Made by a program: the position numbers and the translations under genes. The notes under the pieces were generated by a model. It had not been told where the DNA came from, did not search any database, and saw nothing but the letters and a program-made list of their open reading frames with translations. Shown piece after piece: positions 18,167 through 28,500 of a stretch of 64,000 bases of DNA (positions are counted from its first letter, which is position 1; each line of letters opens with the position of its first letter). Source of the DNA: Pseudomonas sp. Z8(2022) (GTDB lineage Bacteria > Pseudomonadota > Gammaproteobacteria > Pseudomonadales > Pseudomonadaceae); assembly GCF_025837155.1 (NCBI RefSeq), contig NZ_CP107549.1, forward strand, positions 2,666,001 through 2,730,000. The letters are read 5' to 3'.

Positions 18167-19252
18167 TCAGGCGTGCTCCTTCTCGAACTCGGCCATGTAG
18201 GCCACCAGCGCCTCGACCGCATCCAGGCCGACCGCGTTGTAGATCGACGCACGCATGCCGCCGACCGAACGGTGACCCTTCAGGTTGAGCAGGCCGCGCT
18301 CATCGGCGCCGGCGAGGAAGGCCTTGTCCAGCTTCTCGTCGGCCAGGCGGAACGGCACGTTCATCCACGAGCGCGCATTGTGCGCAACGGGGTTGCTGTA
18401 GAAGTCACTGTCATCGATGGCCTTGTACAGCAGATCCTTCTTGGCGCGGTTGATACGCTCCATGGCCTCGACGCCGCCCTGCTCCTTGAGCCACTGGAAG
18501 ACCAGGCCGGAGAGGTACCAGGAATAGGTCGCCGGGGTGTTGTACATCGAGCCATTGTCGGCGGAGATCTTGTAGTCGAGCATGGTCGGGCAACTGGAGC
18601 GTGCCCGACCGAGCAGGTCTTCACGCAAGATCACCACCACCAGGCCGCTGGGACCGATGTTCTTCTGCGCACCGGCGTAGATCAGGCCGAACTGCGACAC
18701 GTCGATGGGGCGCGAGAGGATGTCCGAGGACATGTCCACTACCAGTGGCACGTCACCGGTCTGCGGTACCCAGTCGAACTGCAGACCGCCGATGGTTTCG
18801 TTGCTGCAGTAGTGCAGGTAGGCGGCGTTCTTCGACAGCTGCCAGTCGTTTTGCCCGGGAATCGCGAAGTAGTCGTAAGCCTTGGCGCTGGCGGCAACAT
18901 TGATGGTGCCGTAGCGACGCGCTTCTTCGATGGCTTTCTTCGACCAGATACCGGTCTCGACATAGTCCGCCACGCCGCCTTCCGGCAGCAGGTTCAGCGG
19001 GATTTCGGCGAACTGCTGGCTGGCGCCGCCCTGCAGGAACAGCACCTTGTAGTCGTTGGGCACAGCGAGCAGATCGCGCAGGTCCTGTTCGGCCTGGCTG
19101 GCGATGGCCACGTAATCGTCGCTGCGATGGCTCATTTCCATCACCGACAGGCCCTTGCCTTGCCAGTCGAGCATCTCGGCCTGGGCGCGTTGCAGTACAG
19201 CGGTCGGCAGCGCGGCCGGGCCGGCGCAGAAGTTGAATGCTCGCTTGCTCAC
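18167..19252 (-). CDS. serC: Phosphoserine aminotransferase
   Basis: Transfers an amino group from glutamate to 3-phosphohydroxypyruvate in serine synthesis and also serves pyridoxal phosphate synthesis. 361 residues: FNFCAGPAALPTAVL at the start, GGASQQFAEIPLNL, the PLP lysine in YAGAQKNIGPSG, and HRSVGGMRASIYNA at the C-terminus. The start codon is GTG at 19252 with AGAGAAAAGAA before it. It leads the serC-pheA-hisC-tyrA/aroA-cmk run, downstream of gyrA. Confidence 0.97.
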   Translation of the reverse strand: MSKRAFNFCAGPAALPTAVLQRAQAEMLDWQGKGLSVMEMSHRSDDYVAIASQAEQDLRDLLAVPNDYKVLFLQGGASQQFAEIPLNLLPEGGVADYVETGIWSKKAIEEARRYGTINVAASAKAYDYFAIPGQNDWQLSKNAAYLHYCSNETIGGLQFDWVPQTGDVPLVVDMSSDILSRPIDVSQFGLIYAGAQKNIGPSGLVVVILREDLLGRARSSCPTMLDYKISADNGSMYNTPATYSWYLSGLVFQWLKEQGGVEAMERINRAKKDLLYKAIDDSDFYSNPVAHNARSWMNVPFRLADEKLDKAFLAGADERGLLNLKGHRSVGGMRASIYNAVGLDAVEALVAYMAEFEKEHA

Positions 19253-19304
19253 TTCTTTTCTCTCAATTCATTCGATGGGGCCACCCCATCCTACGACCTG
19301 AACC

Positions 19305-19387
19305 TGTAGGAGCGGCTTTGGCCGCGAACCCGAGCGAAGCACGGAAGCTTCGCGACCAAAGCGGTTCGCCGCCCGACCGCTCCTACA
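19305..19387. repeat. REP-like inverted pair after gyrA
   Basis: TGTAGGAGCGGCTTTGGCC (from 19305) and its inverted partner GGTTCGCCGCCCGACCGCTCCTACA (to 19387) enclose about 20 bases. GTAGGAGCGGnnTnnnCCGCGA is the core of a well-known pseudomonad REP family; two heads in opposite orientation form a BIME-like unit. The second head begins 3 bases from the gyrA stop, so the gyrA transcript can fold it and use it for 3' end stability or termination. Confidence 0.8.
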
Positions 19388-19390
19388 ATC

Positions 19391-22153
19391 CTATTGCTCG
19401 CCGCCTTCCTCGGCGTCAGCGACCGGTACGTCGGCGTTTTCGGCGACTTCAGCGCCCTCTTCACCTTCGACCAGTTCGTCCTCATCGACAGGTGTTGGCT
19501 CCTGCACACGCTCCAGGCCGACCAGTGTCTCGTCCTTGGCCAGCTTGATCAGGGTCACACCCTGAGTGTTACGGCCGGAACTGGAGACCTCGTCGACGCG
19601 GGTACGTACCAGGGTGCCCTGGTCGGAGATCAGCATGATTTCTTCGCCGTCCTGCACCTGGATGGCACCGACCAGCTTGCCGTTACGCTCGCTGGTGACC
19701 ATGGCAATCACACCCTGACCGCCACGACCGCGGCGCGGGAACTTGCCCAGCGGGGTGCGCTTGCCATAACCGCGTTCGGAGGCAGTGAGGATCTGCGCGC
19801 CGCTTTCCGGGATCAGCATGGAGATCAGCTGCTGCCCCTTGGGCAGGCGCATGCCGCGTACGCCGCGGGCAGTACGGCCCATTTCGCGCACCTTGCTCTC
19901 GGCGAAGCGGATCACCTTGCCGGCGTCGGAGAACAGCATGACTTCCTTGGCACCATCGGTGATGGCCGCGGCGATGAGGGTGTCGCCCTCCTCCAGCTTC
20001 AGCGCGATCAGACCGGCACTGCGCGGGCGGCTGAACTGCACCAGCGGGGTCTTCTTCACGGTACCGAAGGCGGTGGCCATGAAGATGTACGCGCCAGTCG
20101 GCTCGGCATCCAGCTCGGCGGTATCGCCGTCGGCGTCATCGGCCTCCTCGGCCTCCACCACCTCGCCCTCCAGCACGACGCCCTCGTGTTCTTCCAGCTC
20201 GTCCTCGTCACCCGCGCTCTGCTGCAGGGCCTCAAGGTCGATCTGCAGCATCGCGGTGATGCGCTCGCCTTCGTCCAGCGGCAGCAGGTTGACTAGCGGA
20301 CGACCACGCGCAGCGCGCGAGGCCTCCGGAATCTCGAAGGTACGCAGCCAGTAGACCTTGCCCTTGCTGGAGAACAGCAGCAGGGTCGCGTGGCTGTTGG
20401 CCACCAGCAGGTGCTCGACGTAGTCCTCATCCTTCACGCCGGTGGCGGACTTGCCCTTGCCGCCGCGACGCTGCGCCTCGTAGGCGGCGAGCGGTTGGCT
20501 CTTGGCATAGCCACCGTGGGAGATGGTGACGACGCGCTCTTCCTCGGTGATCAGGTCGGCGATGGTCAGGTCCTGACGCGAGGCGATGATCTCGGTACGG
20601 CGGACATCGCCGAACTCGGCCTTGACCTTCTCCAGCTCCTCGCGGATGACTTCCATCAGGCGCTCGGGACTGGTCAGGATGCGGATCAGCTCGCCGATCA
20701 GGCCGAGAATTTCCTGATATTCGGCCAGCAGCTTTTCGTGCTCCAGGCCAGTCAGGCGGTGCAGACGCAGCTCGAGGATGGCCTGGGCCTGTTCCGGCGA
20801 CAGGTAGTACTTGCCGTCACGCAGACCGTATTGCGGATCCAGCCCTTCCGGACGGCAGGAATCGGCACCGGCGCGCTCGACCATGGCTTCCACGGCGCTG
20901 GACGCCCAGGCGGTGGCAATCAGGCGTTCCTTGGCTTCGGCCGGGGTCGGCGAGCTCTTGATCAGCTCGATGACCGGGTCGATGTTGGACAGCGCAACGG
21001 CCTGGCCTTCGAGGATGTGGCCGCGCTCGCGCGCCTTGCGCAGCTCGTACACGGTCCGACGGGTCACCACTTCACGGCGGTGACGGACGAACACCTCGAG
21101 CATGTCCTTGAGGTTCATGGTCTTCGGCTGACCGTCGACCAGCGCCACGACGTTGATGCCGAACACGCTCTGCATCTGGGTCTGGGCGTACAGATTGTTC
21201 AGCACCACGTCCGGCACTTCGCCGCGACGCAGCTCGATCACCACGCGCATGCCGTCCTTGTCGGACTCGTCACGCAGTTCGGTGATGCCTTCGATTTTCT
21301 TCTCTTTCACCAGCTCGGCGATCTTCTCGATCAGACGCGCCTTGTTCAGCTGGTACGGCAGCTCGGTGACCACCAGCTGCTGGCGGTTGCCGGACTTGTC
21401 GATATCCTCGACCTCGACGCGGGCGCGGATGTAGATGCGTCCGCGGCCGGTGCGGTAGGCCTCGATGATGCCGGCGCGGCCATTGATGATGCCCGCAGTA
21501 GGGAAATCAGGGCCGGGGATGTACTGCATCAGGTCATCGACGGTCAGATCGGCATTGTCGATCAGCGCCAGGCAGCCATCGATCACCTCGGTGAGGTTGT
21601 GCGGCGGGATGTTGGTGGCCATACCCACGGCAATACCGGAAGAACCGTTGACCAGCAGGTTGGGCACCTTGGTCGGCATGACGGCCGGAATCTGCTCGGT
21701 GCCGTCGTAGTTGGGCACCCAGTCGACAGTTTCCTTGTCCAGGTCGGCCAGCAGCTCGTGAGCCAGCTTGGTCATGCGCACTTCGGTGTATCGCATGGCC
21801 GCAGCGTTGTCGCCGTCCACCGAACCGAAGTTGCCCTGACCGTCGACCAGCAGGTAGCGCAGGGAGAAGTCCTGGGCCATACGGACGATGGTGTCGTACA
21901 CCGCCGTGTCGCCGTGCGGGTGGTATTTACCGATCACGTCGCCGACCACACGGGCTGATTTCTTGTAGGGCTTGTTCCAGTCGTTACCCAGCTCGCTCAT
22001 GGCATAGAGCACACGACGGTGGACCGGCTTCAAGCCATCGCGCGCATCCGGAAGCGCACGCCCGACGATCACGCTCATCGCGTAGTCGAGATAGGACTGT
22101 TTCAGCTCGTCTTCGATATTGACCGGGAGGATTTCTTTGGCCAGTTCGCCCAT
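19391..22153 (-). CDS. gyrA: DNA gyrase subunit A
   Basis: Type II topoisomerase subunit that cuts and rejoins DNA; partner of GyrB. 920 residues, close to the pseudomonad length. The catalytic tyrosine is Y122 in [10 protein letters not shown]. The quinolone-resistance region GDTAVYDT carries T83 and D87, the susceptible-type residues. The GyrA box is QRRGGKGK, followed by the six-bladed C-terminal domain with an acidic insertion rich in E and D (about residues 640-690) and an acidic tail. The start is ATG 22153. A REP pair follows the stop. Confidence 0.97.
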   Translation of the reverse strand: MGELAKEILPVNIEDELKQSYLDYAMSVIVGRALPDARDGLKPVHRRVLYAMSELGNDWNKPYKKSARVVGDVIGKYHPHGDTAVYDTIVRMAQDFSLRYLLVDGQGNFGSVDGDNAAAMRYTEVRMTKLAHELLADLDKETVDWVPNYDGTEQIPAVMPTKVPNLLVNGSSGIAVGMATNIPPHNLTEVIDGCLALIDNADLTVDDLMQYIPGPDFPTAGIINGRAGIIEAYRTGRGRIYIRARVEVEDIDKSGNRQQLVVTELPYQLNKARLIEKIAELVKEKKIEGITELRDESDKDGMRVVIELRRGEVPDVVLNNLYAQTQMQSVFGINVVALVDGQPKTMNLKDMLEVFVRHRREVVTRRTVYELRKARERGHILEGQAVALSNIDPVIELIKSSPTPAEAKERLIATAWASSAVEAMVERAGADSCRPEGLDPQYGLRDGKYYLSPEQAQAILELRLHRLTGLEHEKLLAEYQEILGLIGELIRILTSPERLMEVIREELEKVKAEFGDVRRTEIIASRQDLTIADLITEEERVVTISHGGYAKSQPLAAYEAQRRGGKGKSATGVKDEDYVEHLLVANSHATLLLFSSKGKVYWLRTFEIPEASRAARGRPLVNLLPLDEGERITAMLQIDLEALQQSAGDEDELEEHEGVVLEGEVVEAEEADDADGDTAELDAEPTGAYIFMATAFGTVKKTPLVQFSRPRSAGLIALKLEEGDTLIAAAITDGAKEVMLFSDAGKVIRFAESKVREMGRTARGVRGMRLPKGQQLISMLIPESGAQILTASERGYGKRTPLGKFPRRGRGGQGVIAMVTSERNGKLVGAIQVQDGEEIMLISDQGTLVRTRVDEVSSSGRNTQGVTLIKLAKDETLVGLERVQEPTPVDEDELVEGEEGAEVAENADVPVADAEEGGEQ

Positions 22154-22375
22154 GAGAAGCCTGGTTCCTTTTTCTGGTGAAACTCCGCGTCATTCTTCCT
22201 GAACGCCATGGAGCTCGTCGCGATAGCCTCAGGCCATCAGCGACTCACGACAAATCAACGAGTTACGTCACGATTCGATGCAGTGACTGCGGCTGCTGCC
22301 AGCCCCCTTGAAAACTGCCGGAGATTACCACAAAGCGCGCGACACACCTACCCCGCAAAGACCGGGCATGGGCAG

Positions 22376-23452
22376 TCAATGCAGACGCTTGCGGCACATC
22401 AGTTGCGCCAGCTTGGCACTATCGGGGCGTTCGACCACGCCCTTCTCGGTCACGATGTAGTCAACCAGATCCGCCGGCGTCACATCGTACGACGGATTGA
22501 CCGCATGCACGTCGGCCGCCACCCGATGCCCAGCAACCTCCAGCAGTTCGTCACCCTCGCATTCTTCGAACAGGAGGTCCTCGCCATTTTCCAGGTTCAT
22601 GTCGATGCTCGAACTGGGCGCCACCACCATCAGGCGCACACCGTGATGCATGGCGTTGACCGCCAGCTGATAGGTTCCGATGGCGTTGATCACATCGCCA
22701 TTGGCTGCAATGCGCTCGGCCCCGACAACGGCCCAGGTAATGCCCTTGACCTTCATCAGGTGCGCCGCAGCCGCATCGGCATTGACACTGACCGGCACGC
22801 CGTCAGCGGCCAATTCCCATGCGGTCAGCCTTGCTCCCTGCAACCAGGGACGGGTTTCATCGACATAAACCCGCTCGATCAACCCTTCGAGATGCGCCGC
22901 ACGAACCACCCCGAGCGCGGTACCAAAGCCCCCGGTAGCCAGCGCACCGGCATTGCCGTGGGTCAGCAACACCTGCGCATTGCCCTGATGCCTGCGGATC
23001 AGCTCCATGCCCAGTTGCGCCATGGTCAGATTCGCCTCGCGATCGGAGGCATGAATACCCAGCGCCACAAACTCCAGCAACGCCAGAGCATCGTCGCCAT
23101 CCTTGAGCCGCACAAGGCGCTCACGCAGGTGCTGCAGCGCCCAGTACAGATTGACCGTCGCAGGGCGCAACTGCTCGAGACAGGCAAAATCCGCCTCCAG
23201 CGCCTCACACCAGTCTCCCCCAGCCTGCAGCCGGGCGCGAGCCGCCAGCACCACGCCATAGGCGCCGGCAATGCCCACGGCCGGCGCGCCTTGCACCGCC
23301 CTGTCGCGAATCGCATCGACCACCTCGGCCACGGTATCCAGGCGCAACCAGCTTTGCCGATGCGGCAGCAGGCGCTGATCGAGCAGGTACAGCGCACCAT
23401 CGCGCCACTCGATTGCCCGAATCTTCTCCACCGCCAGCAATTGCTCGCGCAT
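22376..23452 (-). CDS. mtnA: MtnA-family methylthioribose-1-phosphate isomerase homologue with altered active site
   Basis: Family role: isomerises 5-methylthioribose-1-phosphate to the ribulose form in methionine salvage. The 358-residue protein is full length and collinear with MtnA ([15 protein letters not shown] at the start, [28 protein letters not shown]). But residues that define the active site differ: RGAPAIG is QGAPAVG (Q54), the catalytic cysteine of THCN is glycine (THGN, G166, codon GGC at 22955-22957), GADR is GAER (E246), and NKIGTY is NAIGTY (A257). No stops or frameshifts are present. I chose ATG 23452 ([10 protein letters not shown]) over the start four codons earlier. Probably a pseudo-enzyme or re-purposed copy. 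Divergent from mtaD. Confidence 0.85.
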   Translation of the reverse strand: MREQLLAVEKIRAIEWRDGALYLLDQRLLPHRQSWLRLDTVAEVVDAIRDRAVQGAPAVGIAGAYGVVLAARARLQAGGDWCEALEADFACLEQLRPATVNLYWALQHLRERLVRLKDGDDALALLEFVALGIHASDREANLTMAQLGMELIRRHQGNAQVLLTHGNAGALATGGFGTALGVVRAAHLEGLIERVYVDETRPWLQGARLTAWELAADGVPVSVNADAAAAHLMKVKGITWAVVGAERIAANGDVINAIGTYQLAVNAMHHGVRLMVVAPSSSIDMNLENGEDLLFEECEGDELLEVAGHRVAADVHAVNPSYDVTPADLVDYIVTEKGVVERPDSAKLAQLMCRKRLH

Positions 23453-23611
23453 CGCGCACTCCACCCTTGGCCGCCAAAAAGTCGCGGATTATACGCAGAC
23501 CGACAGCTGCCAACCGAACAATCCGGCTCGCCCTCGCGACTTCAAGCTGCACGCGTTCATCTATACACTGGCGACCTTTCATGCACCGACCAAGCCAGAC
23601 GGACAAGCCCG

Positions 23612-24931
23612 ATGCCCGAAGCCCCTCTCGACCTGTTGCTGCTACCTACCTGGCTGGTGCCCGTGGAGCCGGCCGGGGTCGTCCTGCGCGATCATGGGCT
23701 GGGCATCCGCGACGGGCGCATTGCCCTGATCGCACCACGTAGCGAGGCACTGCGCCAGCCGGCGAGAGAAATACGGGAACTGCCGCAATGCCTGCTCGCC
23801 CCCGGTCTGATCAACGCCCACGGCCATGCGGCGATGACCCTGCTGCGCGGCATTGCCGACGACCTGCCATTGATGACCTGGCTGCACGAACACATCTGGC
23901 CCGCCGAAGGTCAGTGGGTCGACGAGGATTTCGTCCGCGACGGCACCGACCTGGCGATCGCCGAGCAGATCAAGGGCGGCATCACTTGCTTCTCCGATAT
24001 GTACTTCTACCCGCAGGTGGCCTGCGAATGCGTGCACAACGCCGGTGTACGGGCGCAGATCACCGTTCCCGTGCTGGACTTCCCGGTGCCCGGCGCACTC
24101 AACGCTGCCGAGGCGCTGCGCAAGGGCCTGCAACTGTTCGACGACCTCAAGCAGCATCCGCGCATCCGCATCGCCTTCGGCCCGCATGCGCCGTACACGG
24201 TGAGCGACGACAAGCTCGAGCAGATTCGCGTACTGGCTGATGAGCTGGACGCCGGCGTTCATATGCATGTGCACGAAACCGCCCAGGAAGTGGCCGAAGC
24301 CGTCGCCAGCAACGGCGAACGCCCGCTGGCGCGCCTCGCGCGCCTCGGCTTGCTCGGCCCGCGCTTTCAGGCGGTGCACATGACGCAGATCGATGATGAA
24401 GACCTGGCGCTGCTGGTCGAGCACAACTGCAGCATCGTGCATTGCCCCGAGTCCAATATGAAGCTGGCCAGCGGCTTCTGCCCGGTCGAGCGCCTGTGGC
24501 AGGCCGGCGTCAACGTCGCCGTCGGCACCGATGGTGCAGCCAGCAACAACGATCTCGATCTGCTCGGCGAAACCCGCACTGCTGCCCTGCTGGCCAAGGC
24601 CGTCGCAGGCTCTGCCACCGCTCTGAATGCTCACAGCGCCTTGCGCATGGCCACCCTCAATGGCGCCCGCGCACTGGGTCTGGAAACCCAGACCGGCTCG
24701 CTGGAGCTGGGCAAGCTGGCCGATGTGGTCGCCTTCGACCTTTCCGGCCTGGCTCAGCAGCCGATCTACGACCCGGTTTCGCAACTCATCTACGCCAGCG
24801 GCCGCGACTGCGTGAAGCACCTCTGGGTTGGCGGCAAGCAGTTGCTGGACGACGGTCGCCTGACGCGCATGGACGAAGACGAGCTGATCGCCAAGGCCCG
24901 GGCCTGGGGTGAGAAAATCGCCAGGAAGTGA
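23612..24931 (+). CDS. mtaD: 5-methylthioadenosine / S-adenosylhomocysteine deaminase-type amidohydrolase
   Basis: TRZ/ATZ-family amidohydrolase of 439 residues that in pseudomonads deaminates methylthioadenosine to methylthioinosine, feeding methionine and purine salvage. Metal ligands are seen in [18 protein letters not shown] (HxH), [10 protein letters not shown], and [24 protein letters not shown] is the substrate histidine region. The start is ATG 23612, the first in-frame codon giving [10 protein letters not shown]; the open frame extends much further upstream through mtnA but without family similarity. It shares a 159-bp divergent promoter region with mtnA. Confidence 0.88.
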   Translation: MPEAPLDLLLLPTWLVPVEPAGVVLRDHGLGIRDGRIALIAPRSEALRQPAREIRELPQCLLAPGLINAHGHAAMTLLRGIADDLPLMTWLHEHIWPAEGQWVDEDFVRDGTDLAIAEQIKGGITCFSDMYFYPQVACECVHNAGVRAQITVPVLDFPVPGALNAAEALRKGLQLFDDLKQHPRIRIAFGPHAPYTVSDDKLEQIRVLADELDAGVHMHVHETAQEVAEAVASNGERPLARLARLGLLGPRFQAVHMTQIDDEDLALLVEHNCSIVHCPESNMKLASGFCPVERLWQAGVNVAVGTDGAASNNDLDLLGETRTAALLAKAVAGSATALNAHSALRMATLNGARALGLETQTGSLELGKLADVVAFDLSGLAQQPIYDPVSQLIYASGRDCVKHLWVGGKQLLDDGRLTRMDEDELIAKARAWGEKIARK

Positions 24932-25044
24932 TCCGCAGCACTGCGACAAACTGACATACATTGAACGAATCCGCGCCGCCCCATGCCCGTTCCTAAACTG
25001 GCAACATAGCGGCAATACGCTTTCCAGATTTGAAAGAGATGCTT

Positions 25045-25743
25045 ATGAGCAACGTCGACCGCGCCGAAATCGCCAAATTCGAGGCCCTGGCACACCGCTG
25101 GTGGGATCGCGAAAGCGAGTTCAAACCTCTGCACGACATCAATCCGCTGCGGGTCAACTGGATCGACGAGCGCGTCAGTCTGGCCGGCAAGCGCGTACTG
25201 GACGTCGGTTGTGGCGGCGGCATCCTCAGCGAGGCCATGGCCCAGCGCGGCGCCAGCGTTACCGGCATCGACATGGGCGAAGCGCCGCTGTCGGTGGCCC
25301 AGCTGCACCAGCTGGAGTCGGGCGTCGAGGTGGAGTACCGGCAGATCACCGCCGAGGCCCTGGCCGAGGAAATGCCGGGCCAGTTCGACGTGGTCACCTG
25401 CCTGGAGATGCTCGAGCACGTGCCGGATCCGTCCTCGGTCATCCGCGCCTGCCACAAGCTGGTCAAACCGGGCGGCCAGGTGTTCTTCTCCACCATCAAC
25501 CGCAATCCCAAGGCGTATCTGTTCGCGGTGATCGGTGCCGAATACATCCTGCGCCTGCTGCCGCGCGGCACCCACGACTTCAAGAAATTCATCCGCCCCT
25601 CGGAGCTGGGTGCCTGGAGCCGCGCTGCCGGCCTCGAGGTGAAGGACATCATCGGCCTGACCTACAACCCGCTGACCAAGCACTACAAGCTGGAAGCCGA
25701 CGTCGACGTCAACTACATGATCCAGACGCTGAGGAAAGACTGA
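25045..25743 (+). CDS. ubiG: Ubiquinone biosynthesis O-methyltransferase UbiG
   Basis: SAM-dependent methyltransferase performing both O-methylations in ubiquinone synthesis. 232 residues: [20 protein letters not shown], motif [20 protein letters not shown], motif [10 protein letters not shown], and [26 protein letters not shown] chose ATG 25045 (MSNVDRAEI) with AAAGAG upstream rather than TTG 25030. The stop codon overlaps the start of mupP (TGATG), so translation is coupled. Confidence 0.96.
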   Translation: MSNVDRAEIAKFEALAHRWWDRESEFKPLHDINPLRVNWIDERVSLAGKRVLDVGCGGGILSEAMAQRGASVTGIDMGEAPLSVAQLHQLESGVEVEYRQITAEALAEEMPGQFDVVTCLEMLEHVPDPSSVIRACHKLVKPGGQVFFSTINRNPKAYLFAVIGAEYILRLLPRGTHDFKKFIRPSELGAWSRAAGLEVKDIIGLTYNPLTKHYKLEADVDVNYMIQTLRKD

Positions 25744-26414
25744 TGCGTTTGCGCGCTGTACTGTTCGACATGGACGGCACCCTGCTCGACTCGGCGCCGG
25801 ACTTCATCGCCATCACCCAGGCCATGCGTGCCGCTCGTGGCCTGCCGCCACTGCCAGACAAGACCATTCGTGACCAGGTATCCGGCGGCGCCCGCGCCAT
25901 GGTCGCCTGCGCCTTCGACGAAGCCCCGGACTCGGCTGCCTTCGAAGCCCTTCGCCTGGAGTTCCTCGAGCGTTATCAGGAGCACTGCGCGGTGCTCACC
26001 CGCCCGTTCGAAGGCATCGAAGCCCTGCTCGGCGATATCGAACAGGCGCGCCTGCAATGGGGCGTGGCCACCAACAAACCGGCGCGCTATGCCGAACCGA
26101 TCATGCAGCGCCTGAACCTGACCGAGCGTTCGGCCGTGCTGGTCTGCCCTGATCATGTCGAGCGGAGCAAACCCGCACCGGACATGCTGCTGCTCGCCTG
26201 CAGGAAGATGGGGGTAAAGCCCGAGGAAACCCTGTTCATCGGCGACGACGCGCGCGACATTGAATCCGGCCGCGCCGCCGGCTGCCGCACCGCAGCGGTC
26301 ACCTACGGCTATATTCACCCCGAAGACAACCCGCGCAACTGGGGCGCCGATGTCGTCGTCGATCACCCATCGGAACTGCGTGCGGTGCTCGACCGTGCCC
26401 TCTGCAGCTGCTAA
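25743..26414 (+). CDS. mupP: N-acetylmuramic acid 6-phosphate phosphatase MupP (HAD family)
   Basis: HAD-superfamily phosphatase, 223 residues, with the four motifs: [12 protein letters not shown] (residues 9-20), [15 protein letters not shown], and [12 protein letters not shown]. Often annotated as phosphoglycolate phosphatase (gph); in Pseudomonas the copy immediately after ubiG is known as MupP, which dephosphorylates MurNAc-6-phosphate in cell wall recycling. The assignment rests on gene position plus family. The ATG shares its first base with the ubiG stop. Confidence 0.86.
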   Translation: MRLRAVLFDMDGTLLDSAPDFIAITQAMRAARGLPPLPDKTIRDQVSGGARAMVACAFDEAPDSAAFEALRLEFLERYQEHCAVLTRPFEGIEALLGDIEQARLQWGVATNKPARYAEPIMQRLNLTERSAVLVCPDHVERSKPAPDMLLLACRKMGVKPEETLFIGDDARDIESGRAAGCRTAAVTYGYIHPEDNPRNWGADVVVDHPSELRAVLDRALCSC

Positions 26415-26471
26415 GACGCCTCCCATTTCGGCGGGATCCCGCCCCATTTCAGCATCACGAAGGACCTGAAC

Positions 26472-27212
26472 ATGTTCGACTACACCGCCCGCCCTGACCT
26501 GCTCAAGGATCGCGTCATCCTGATCACCGGTGCCGGCCGCGGTATCGGCGCAGCGGCCGCCAAGAGCTTCGCCGCCCACGGTGCGACGGTGCTGCTGCTG
26601 GGCAAGACCGAGGCCAACCTGAGCGAGGTATATGACGAAATCGAAGCGGCCGGTCATCCTCAGCCGGTGGTGATTCCCTTCAACCTGGAAACCGCCTTGC
26701 CGCACCAGTACGACGAACTGGCGGTAATGATCGAGAACGAGTTCGGTCGCCTCGACGGTCTGCTGCACAATGCCTCGATCCTCGGCCCGCGCACGCCGCT
26801 GGAACAGCTCTCCGGCGACAACTTCATGCGCGTGATGCACGTCAACGTCAACGCCATGTTCATGCTCAGCAGCACCCTTCTGCCGCTGCTCAAGCTGTCG
26901 GAGGACGCCTCCGTGGCCTTCACCTCCAGCAGCGTCGGCCGCAAGGGCCGCGCCTACTGGGGCGCCTATGCGGTCTCCAAGTTCGCCACCGAAGGCCTGA
27001 TGCAGGTGATGGCCGACGAGCTGGACGGCATCGCCAACGTGCGCGCCAACAGCATCAACCCGGGTGCAACCCGCACCGCCATGCGCGCCCAGGCCTATCC
27101 GGGCGAGAATCCGGCCACCCGCCCACTGCCCGAAGAGATCATGCCGCTCTACCTCTACCTGATGGGTCCGGACAGCAAGGGCGTCAACGGCCAGGCATTC
27201 GACGCGCAGTAA
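26472..27212 (+). CDS. yciK: YciK-type short-chain dehydrogenase
   Basis: NAD(P)-dependent oxidoreductase of the SDR family, 246 residues. TGAGRGIGAAAAKSF (cofactor), HNASILGPRTPLEQL, the catalytic S in TSSSVGRKGRAYWGAYAVSK with Y-x3-K, and NPGATRTAMRAQAYP. It closely follows the pattern of E. coli YciK, whose substrate is not established. The gene is the third of the ubiG-mupP-yciK run; GAAGGACC precedes the ATG. An imperfect hairpin (27220-27249) follows the stop but has no T run. Confidence 0.9.
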   Translation: MFDYTARPDLLKDRVILITGAGRGIGAAAAKSFAAHGATVLLLGKTEANLSEVYDEIEAAGHPQPVVIPFNLETALPHQYDELAVMIENEFGRLDGLLHNASILGPRTPLEQLSGDNFMRVMHVNVNAMFMLSSTLLPLLKLSEDASVAFTSSSVGRKGRAYWGAYAVSKFATEGLMQVMADELDGIANVRANSINPGATRTAMRAQAYPGENPATRPLPEEIMPLYLYLMGPDSKGVNGQAFDAQ

Positions 27213-27393
27213 GCCAGGACCATGGCCCGTCGCGAGTGGCGGGTCATGGCGTGACAGAAATCCGCCACGCCTCCTGCCGCACGGCAGCACATTGCCACCA
27301 CTGCCGCCAAACATCCGGCAAAGGCTTGCCGACAAAAGCCGCGACTTAGCTCCAAGCACCTGATTTTATAGGGGTTTTTAGGCCGCGAACCAG

Positions 27394-27410
27394 TTGGCAT
27401 GGAATTCGCT
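27394..27410 (+). promoter_or_regulatory. Candidate sigma-54 promoter of the GGDEF gene
   Basis: TTGGCATGGAATTCGCT matches the -24/-12 consensus YTGGCACGrNNNTTGCW with two mismatches; the invariant GG (27396-27397) and GC (27408-27409) are separated by exactly 10 bases. It ends 41 bases before the ATG at 27452. No activator site is proposed. Confidence 0.5.
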
Positions 27411-27451
27411 CTAACCCTCTCGTCGCACTACCGCACCTGAGGTTGAGCTCC

Positions 27452-28378
27452 ATGGTTCCCCCCAACCATTCCAATACCATCGATTTCGACGCAGCCAAAC
27501 TGCAGCGTCTCGGTTTCACCGGCAGCCGCAATCTGCCGCTCAAGCCCGCCAGCCTGGCAGAGCTGCGCCACCAGCTGAGTCTACAACTGCAGACCAGCCT
27601 GGATGTGGAGCGCATCCTCAACCTGTTCTTTCGCCAAGTGCAGCGCCTGGTGCCGCTCGATGCGCTGGCCTTCCAGCATCCCTCTCACGATCTGCGCCTT
27701 GAGCTGGGAGAACGCGCGCCGCACTCGGCCAGCTATCGTCTGAGTCATGAGGGGGAATACCTGGGCGAGCTGATTTTCCGCCGCAAGCAACGTTTCTCCG
27801 AAGAGGAGCTGATTCAGCTGGAGTCGTTGCTGGCCAGCCTATTGTTCCCACTGCGCAATGCCCTGCTCTACCGCACTGCTCTGCAAAGTGCGCTGCGCGA
27901 CCCACTGACCGACACTGGCAACCGCATTGCCATGGACCAGGTGCTGCAGCGCGAGGTGGATCTGGCCCGCCGCAACCTGCAACCCTTGTCACTGCTGATG
28001 CTCGATATCGACCATTTCAAGAGCATCAATGACAACCACGGCCATGCGCTTGGCGATGAAGTGCTGAAAGCAGTCGCCCAGACCCTGAAGAACCAGCTGC
28101 GCAACATCGACATGGTATTTCGCTACGGCGGCGAGGAATTTCTGGTGATTCTCTCCGGCACCAACCGCGAAGGCGCTGCGCTGGTGGGCGAGCGCCTGCG
28201 CTTTGCGGTGATGGAGCTGCAATGCCTGGATGCCGGCCGCCACATCGACGTATCCATCAGCCTGGGCTGTTCCAGCCTGCTGCCGGGCGAGTCGGTGGAA
28301 AGCCTGCTACATCGCGCCGACAACGCGCTGTATATCGCCAAGCGCGAGGGACGCAATCGTCTGAACATGGCGGGATAA
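27452..28378 (+). CDS. Diguanylate cyclase (GAF-like + GGDEF)
   Basis: Makes c-di-GMP from two GTP. 308 residues, no signal peptide or membrane segment, so cytoplasmic. Residues about 45-140 form a GAF-like sensor region (VERILNLFFRQVQRLVPLDALAF, FSEEELIQLESLLASLLFPLRNAL), followed by a GGDEF domain: DPLTDTGNRIAMD, LMLDIDHFKSINDNHGHALGD and the active-site RYGGEEFLVIL. No RxxD inhibitory site is seen at the usual distance (VFRYGGEEF is preceded by RNID, so RNID-x5-GGEEF could serve). A candidate sigma-54 promoter lies upstream. What the sensor region binds is unknown. Confidence 0.9.
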   Translation: MVPPNHSNTIDFDAAKLQRLGFTGSRNLPLKPASLAELRHQLSLQLQTSLDVERILNLFFRQVQRLVPLDALAFQHPSHDLRLELGERAPHSASYRLSHEGEYLGELIFRRKQRFSEEELIQLESLLASLLFPLRNALLYRTALQSALRDPLTDTGNRIAMDQVLQREVDLARRNLQPLSLLMLDIDHFKSINDNHGHALGDEVLKAVAQTLKNQLRNIDMVFRYGGEEFLVILSGTNREGAALVGERLRFAVMELQCLDAGRHIDVSISLGCSSLLPGESVESLLHRADNALYIAKREGRNRLNMAG

Positions 28379-28500
28379 CCACGCCTAATAGCGGGCATCC
28401 CGAGCAATACCTGTACGGTACTGCGCATCGCGTACAACAGGCGATTGCCCTTTGACTTCTACATATTTATCCTGCGCACTTCCCATAAGAGTGCTCAGAT

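Noticed and set aside
20390..21958. 522-codon open frame opposite gyrA
   Set aside because: Antisense shadow of gyrA with a composition of H, Q, D, L and V, with no domain signature.
19391..22153. Quinolone resistance mutation in gyrA
   Set aside because: T83 and D87 are the wild-type residues of the resistance-determining region.
22208..23611. N-terminal extension of the mtaD frame to 907 residues
   Set aside because: The extension overlaps mtnA on the opposite strand; the amidohydrolase family starts at ATG 23612.
24909..26414. 501-residue frame joining ubiG antiphase text to mupP
   Set aside because: The first part is an out-of-frame reading of ubiG; the HAD protein begins at ATG 25743.
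27220..27249. Hairpin after yciK as a terminator
   Set aside because: CCATG-CCCG / CGGG-CATGG can pair imperfectly but no T run follows.
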